Of a stretch of DNA of 64,000 nucleotides, positions 61,502 through 64,000 are shown in pieces; the first letter of the stretch is position 1, and every line of letters starts with the position of its first letter. The notes under the pieces are model-generated. The model had not been told where the DNA came from. It ran no database searches and saw only the letters and a list, made by a program, of their open reading frames with translations. The stretch is from Acidobacteriota bacterium. Lineage in GTDB: Bacteria > Acidobacteriota > Vicinamibacteria > Vicinamibacterales > SCN-69-37. The stretch lies in NCBI GenBank assembly GCA_016716905.1, contig JADJUS010000004.1:124001-188000 (forward strand), given 5' to 3'. A program made the translations under genes and the position numbers.

Positions 61502-62611
61502 ATGGTGCAGGCACGACTCTCCACATTGGGGTTGGCGGACATCGCCGCAAAGCTCGACAGCGGCGAGCGCTTGTCGCTTGACGACGGCGTGAGGCTGTTT
61601 GCGTGTCCCGATCTCCATGCGCTTGGCTGGCTGGCCAACCGCGAACGCGAGAAGCGTCACGGCGGGCACACGTTCTACAACTACAACCTGCGACTGGAAG
61701 CCACCAACGTGTGTGTGGCCACCTGCCTGTTCTGTTCATTCTCTCGGCTGAAGCCCGGCGACGCGCAGGCCTACACACTGACGCTCGATCAGGTGCTGGA
61801 CAAATTGCGCCAGCGCGCTCATCAACCGCTGACCGAAGTGCATGTCGTCAACGGCCTGCACCCCGATCTGCCGTTTGAGTACTATCTCGACCTTCTCCGT
61901 GGTCTGAAGGCCATACGGCCCGGCATTCACCTGAAGTGTTTCACCGCCGTGGAGATCGCGTTTTTCTCGGAGCTCTACAAAATGAGCGATGAGGAAGTGC
62001 TTCGGCAGTTGATGGCGGCGGGCCTCGACTCACTGCCCGGTGGTGGCGCCGAAGTGTTCTCGGAGCGTGTGCGCCGCAAGATTTGTCACGACAAGGCCGA
62101 CGCCGATCGCTATCTGTCCATCCATCGCATCGCCCACGGCCTGGGCATGCGCTCGAATGTGACGATGCTCTACGGGCATATTGAGACGATGGAGGAGCGC
62201 GTGGATCACATGTTGCGCGCGCGCGCCCTCCAGGACGAAACCGGTGGGTTCCAGGCGTTTATCCCCCTGGCATTTCACCCCGACAACAACCAGATGGAAA
62301 AACTGCCCGCGCCGTCCGCAAGCGACACGCTGCGCGTACACGCGGTCTCTCGGTTGATGCTCGACAACTTCCCGCACATCAAGGCGTTCTGGATTGCCAC
62401 GGGTGTGGACGTGGCGCAAATTTCGCTGTGGTACGGCGTGGACGACCTGGACGGCACCGTGCAGGAAGAGAAGATTTACCACATGGCCGGTGCTCGCACG
62501 CCTGAGATTCTGACCACGCAGCGCATTCGTGCGCTCATTCGCAACGCCGGCCGGTTGCCGGTGGAGCGCGACACGCTCTACAACGTCGTCACCCCTCCGG
62601 ATGCCGCGTAG
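61502..62611 (+). CDS. mqnE: aminofutalosine synthase (radical SAM)
   Basis: 369 residues from ATG 61502. It makes aminofutalosine from chorismate-derived enolpyruvyl-benzoate and SAM, the first radical step of the futalosine pathway. The SAM cluster motif is CVATCLFC (about residue 71); then RLEATNVCV, EVHVVNGLHPDLPFEYYLDL, LKCFTAVEIAFFSE, GGGAEVFSERVRRKICHDKA, SNVTMLYGHIETMEERVDHM and FIPLAFHPDNNQMEKLPAPS, all normal for MqnE. It lies 11 bp after the YjbQ gene. Confidence 0.94.
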   Translation: MVQARLSTLGLADIAAKLDSGERLSLDDGVRLFACPDLHALGWLANREREKRHGGHTFYNYNLRLEATNVCVATCLFCSFSRLKPGDAQAYTLTLDQVLDKLRQRAHQPLTEVHVVNGLHPDLPFEYYLDLLRGLKAIRPGIHLKCFTAVEIAFFSELYKMSDEEVLRQLMAAGLDSLPGGGAEVFSERVRRKICHDKADADRYLSIHRIAHGLGMRSNVTMLYGHIETMEERVDHMLRARALQDETGGFQAFIPLAFHPDNNQMEKLPAPSASDTLRVHAVSRLMLDNFPHIKAFWIATGVDVAQISLWYGVDDLDGTVQEEKIYHMAGARTPEILTTQRIRALIRNAGRLPVERDTLYNVVTPPDAA

Positions 62612-62677
62612 TGCACACCGGCGCGGCCCCGTGCCTTGATAGAATCCGACCACACCACTCACGAAGGAGTTTGATAC

Positions 62678-63274
<597 letters not shown>

Positions 63275-63331
63275 CGGCGTTCACATGGAGGCGTGAAGGC
63301 ATGAAGGAACGTCTCGTGTGAGCTCATAAAA

Positions 63332-63769
63332 ATGACGCGGTGGACAATCGTCATCGGCGTGCTCGCCGGTCTCCTGATGGGGATCGGCGGGTTCACGTTT
63401 GTGTACGCGAAGGGCAGCTCGTACCTGACCAACGATCCGGCCGCGTGTGCGAACTGTCACGTGATGAACGACTACTACGTGAGGTGGCAGCGCTCGAGTC
63501 ACCGAAGTGTGGCGGTGTGTAATGACTGTCACACGCCCAAGGGGTTCATCCCCAAGTACGTCACGAAGGCCCGCAACGGCTTCTGGCATTCCTTCTACTT
63601 CACGACCGGGAATTTTCCAGACAACATCCAGATCACACCCGGCAATCACAAGGTGGCAGAGGCGTCTTGCCAGAAGTGTCATGCCGCGTTGACCCAGACC
63701 ATGTCGCCCGGCCATGGTGAGCCCACCGGGTGCGTCAAGTGCCACGGCAAGATAGGACATCCCCAATGA
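63332..63769 (+). CDS. nrfH: cytochrome c nitrite reductase small subunit (quinol oxidase)
   Basis: 145 residues. One N-terminal anchor helix (TIVIGVLAGLLMGIGGFTFV) and four c-type haem motifs: CANCH, CNDCH, CQKCH, CVKCH. SSYLTNDPAACANCHVMND is the NrfH/NapC-type opening near the first haem. It oxidises menaquinol and passes electrons to NrfA. The stop overlaps the nrfA start (ATGA). Menaquinone supply through mqnD/E in the same window fits the role. Confidence 0.95.
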   Translation: MTRWTIVIGVLAGLLMGIGGFTFVYAKGSSYLTNDPAACANCHVMNDYYVRWQRSSHRSVAVCNDCHTPKGFIPKYVTKARNGFWHSFYFTTGNFPDNIQITPGNHKVAEASCQKCHAALTQTMSPGHGEPTGCVKCHGKIGHPQ

Positions 63770-64000
63770 AAGCTTCCAAGCTGGTCTTTGTGACGGCGGT
63801 CGCGGCCGCGTTGGCAGCTGCCGGCGCCACCGCACTTCTGGTGTCGGTTTTTGAGCGCAAGCAGGAAGGACGCGACCCGTTCTTCCGCGTGGTTGAACTG
63901 ACCGATGAGATCGACGATCCGGCCGTGTGGGGCAAGAACTTTCCGTTCCAGTACGACGGCTACCTGCGCACCGTAGACCAGATCAGGACGCGCTTCGGCG
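63766..64000 (+). CDS. nrfA: cytochrome c nitrite reductase catalytic subunit, 5' part
   Basis: Starts with ATG 63766 and runs off the window end. About 78 residues: a signal anchor (KLVFVTAVAAALAAAGATAL), then SVFERKQEGRDPFFRVVELT and DPAVWGKNFPFQYDGYLRTV, the typical NrfA start (W-G-K-N-F-P). The haem motifs lie beyond the end. It would reduce nitrite to ammonium in the periplasm, with NrfH as electron donor. Confidence 0.9.
   Translation, partial: MKASKLVFVTAVAAALAAAGATALLVSVFERKQEGRDPFFRVVELTDEIDDPAVWGKNFPFQYDGYLRTVDQIRTRFG

Overview
The window is a 64 kb, GC-rich, densely packed bacterial chromosome segment with short intergenic spaces. The gene content points to an Acidobacteriota genome, probably of the Vicinamibacteria type (inference). 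The clues are a VWFA-related secreted protein of the acidobacterial kind, a PadR regulator paired with an ADOP-type MacB/FtsX permease, secreted PQQ-propeller and BNR/sortilin-like proteins, futalosine-pathway menaquinone genes, and many short dispersed palindromes. No rRNA, tRNA, CRISPR array, phage or transposase gene was recognised.

Layout. 0-1.4 kb: end of an unknown gene, then a winged-helix regulator/membrane protein pair with a perfect 15-bp operator-like palindrome. 1.5-6.4 kb: hydantoinase/oxoprolinase A and B subunits plus an MFS transporter. 6.4-10 kb: PQQ-propeller protein and a frameshifted S41 protease. 10-14 kb: fabI, nagA and a DUF4097 lipoprotein. 14-17.7 kb: a three-domain membrane fusion (ICMT-like, PAP2-like, Lgt-like), an unknown protein, queC and queD. 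17.7-21.7 kb: ferrous iron uptake with FeoB split into permease and GTPase, a membrane-anchored DtxR-FeoA fusion, and a soluble DtxR-type regulator. 21.7-29.4 kb: ubiE/menG, CoA transferase, homoserine dehydrogenase, SIMPL protein, rmuC, DUF1624 protein, anti-sigma and ECF sigma factor. 29.4-36.1 kb: TolC/adaptor/RND efflux operon with a frameshifted universal stress gene and a DUF2892 protein. 36.2-44 kb: moeB-rhodanese, then an Rrf2-regulated SUF operon (rrf2-sufA-B-C-D-S-T-U). 44-50 kb: secreted proteins (TPR-like, VWFA, unknown, BNR). 50-55 kb: a second cysteine desulfurase, mqnD, padR and a broken ADOP permease. 55-61 kb: a cobalamin riboswitch driving btuB-btuD-btuC-btuF. 61-64 kb: yjbQ, mqnE, superoxide dismutase, nrfH and the start of nrfA.

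Physiology suggested: menaquinone made by the futalosine route (mqnD, mqnE, ubiE/menG) could feed electrons to an NrfHA nitrite-to-ammonia reductase. Iron uptake, SUF iron-sulfur assembly and B12 uptake serve the metal-cofactor demand, and superoxide dismutase and the SUF system suggest oxygen exposure.

The most unusual feature is the set of small dispersed repeats that sit exactly at gene boundaries or inside genes. Family A is a 21-bp palindrome, AAACGACCTCWGAGGTCGTTT. It occurs as a cluster in frame inside nagA, as pairs near 21.0 and 24.1 kb, and as the core of two larger nested inverted-repeat elements near 28.4 and 36.1 kb that share outer arms. Family B is a GCCGGGTCTGAAGACCCGGC hairpin; one copy lies in frame inside hyuB. 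Family C is a heptamer tandem repeat of the TGGACYC type that abuts stop codons and in one case recodes the signal peptide of btuF. These repeats supply start codons, stop codons, C-termini and internal loops of real proteins.

Four genes carry apparent frameshifts (S41 protease, universal stress protein, BNR protein, ADOP permease). The ADOP gene also contains an implausible poly-C/poly-G tract. These may be assembly errors rather than biology.
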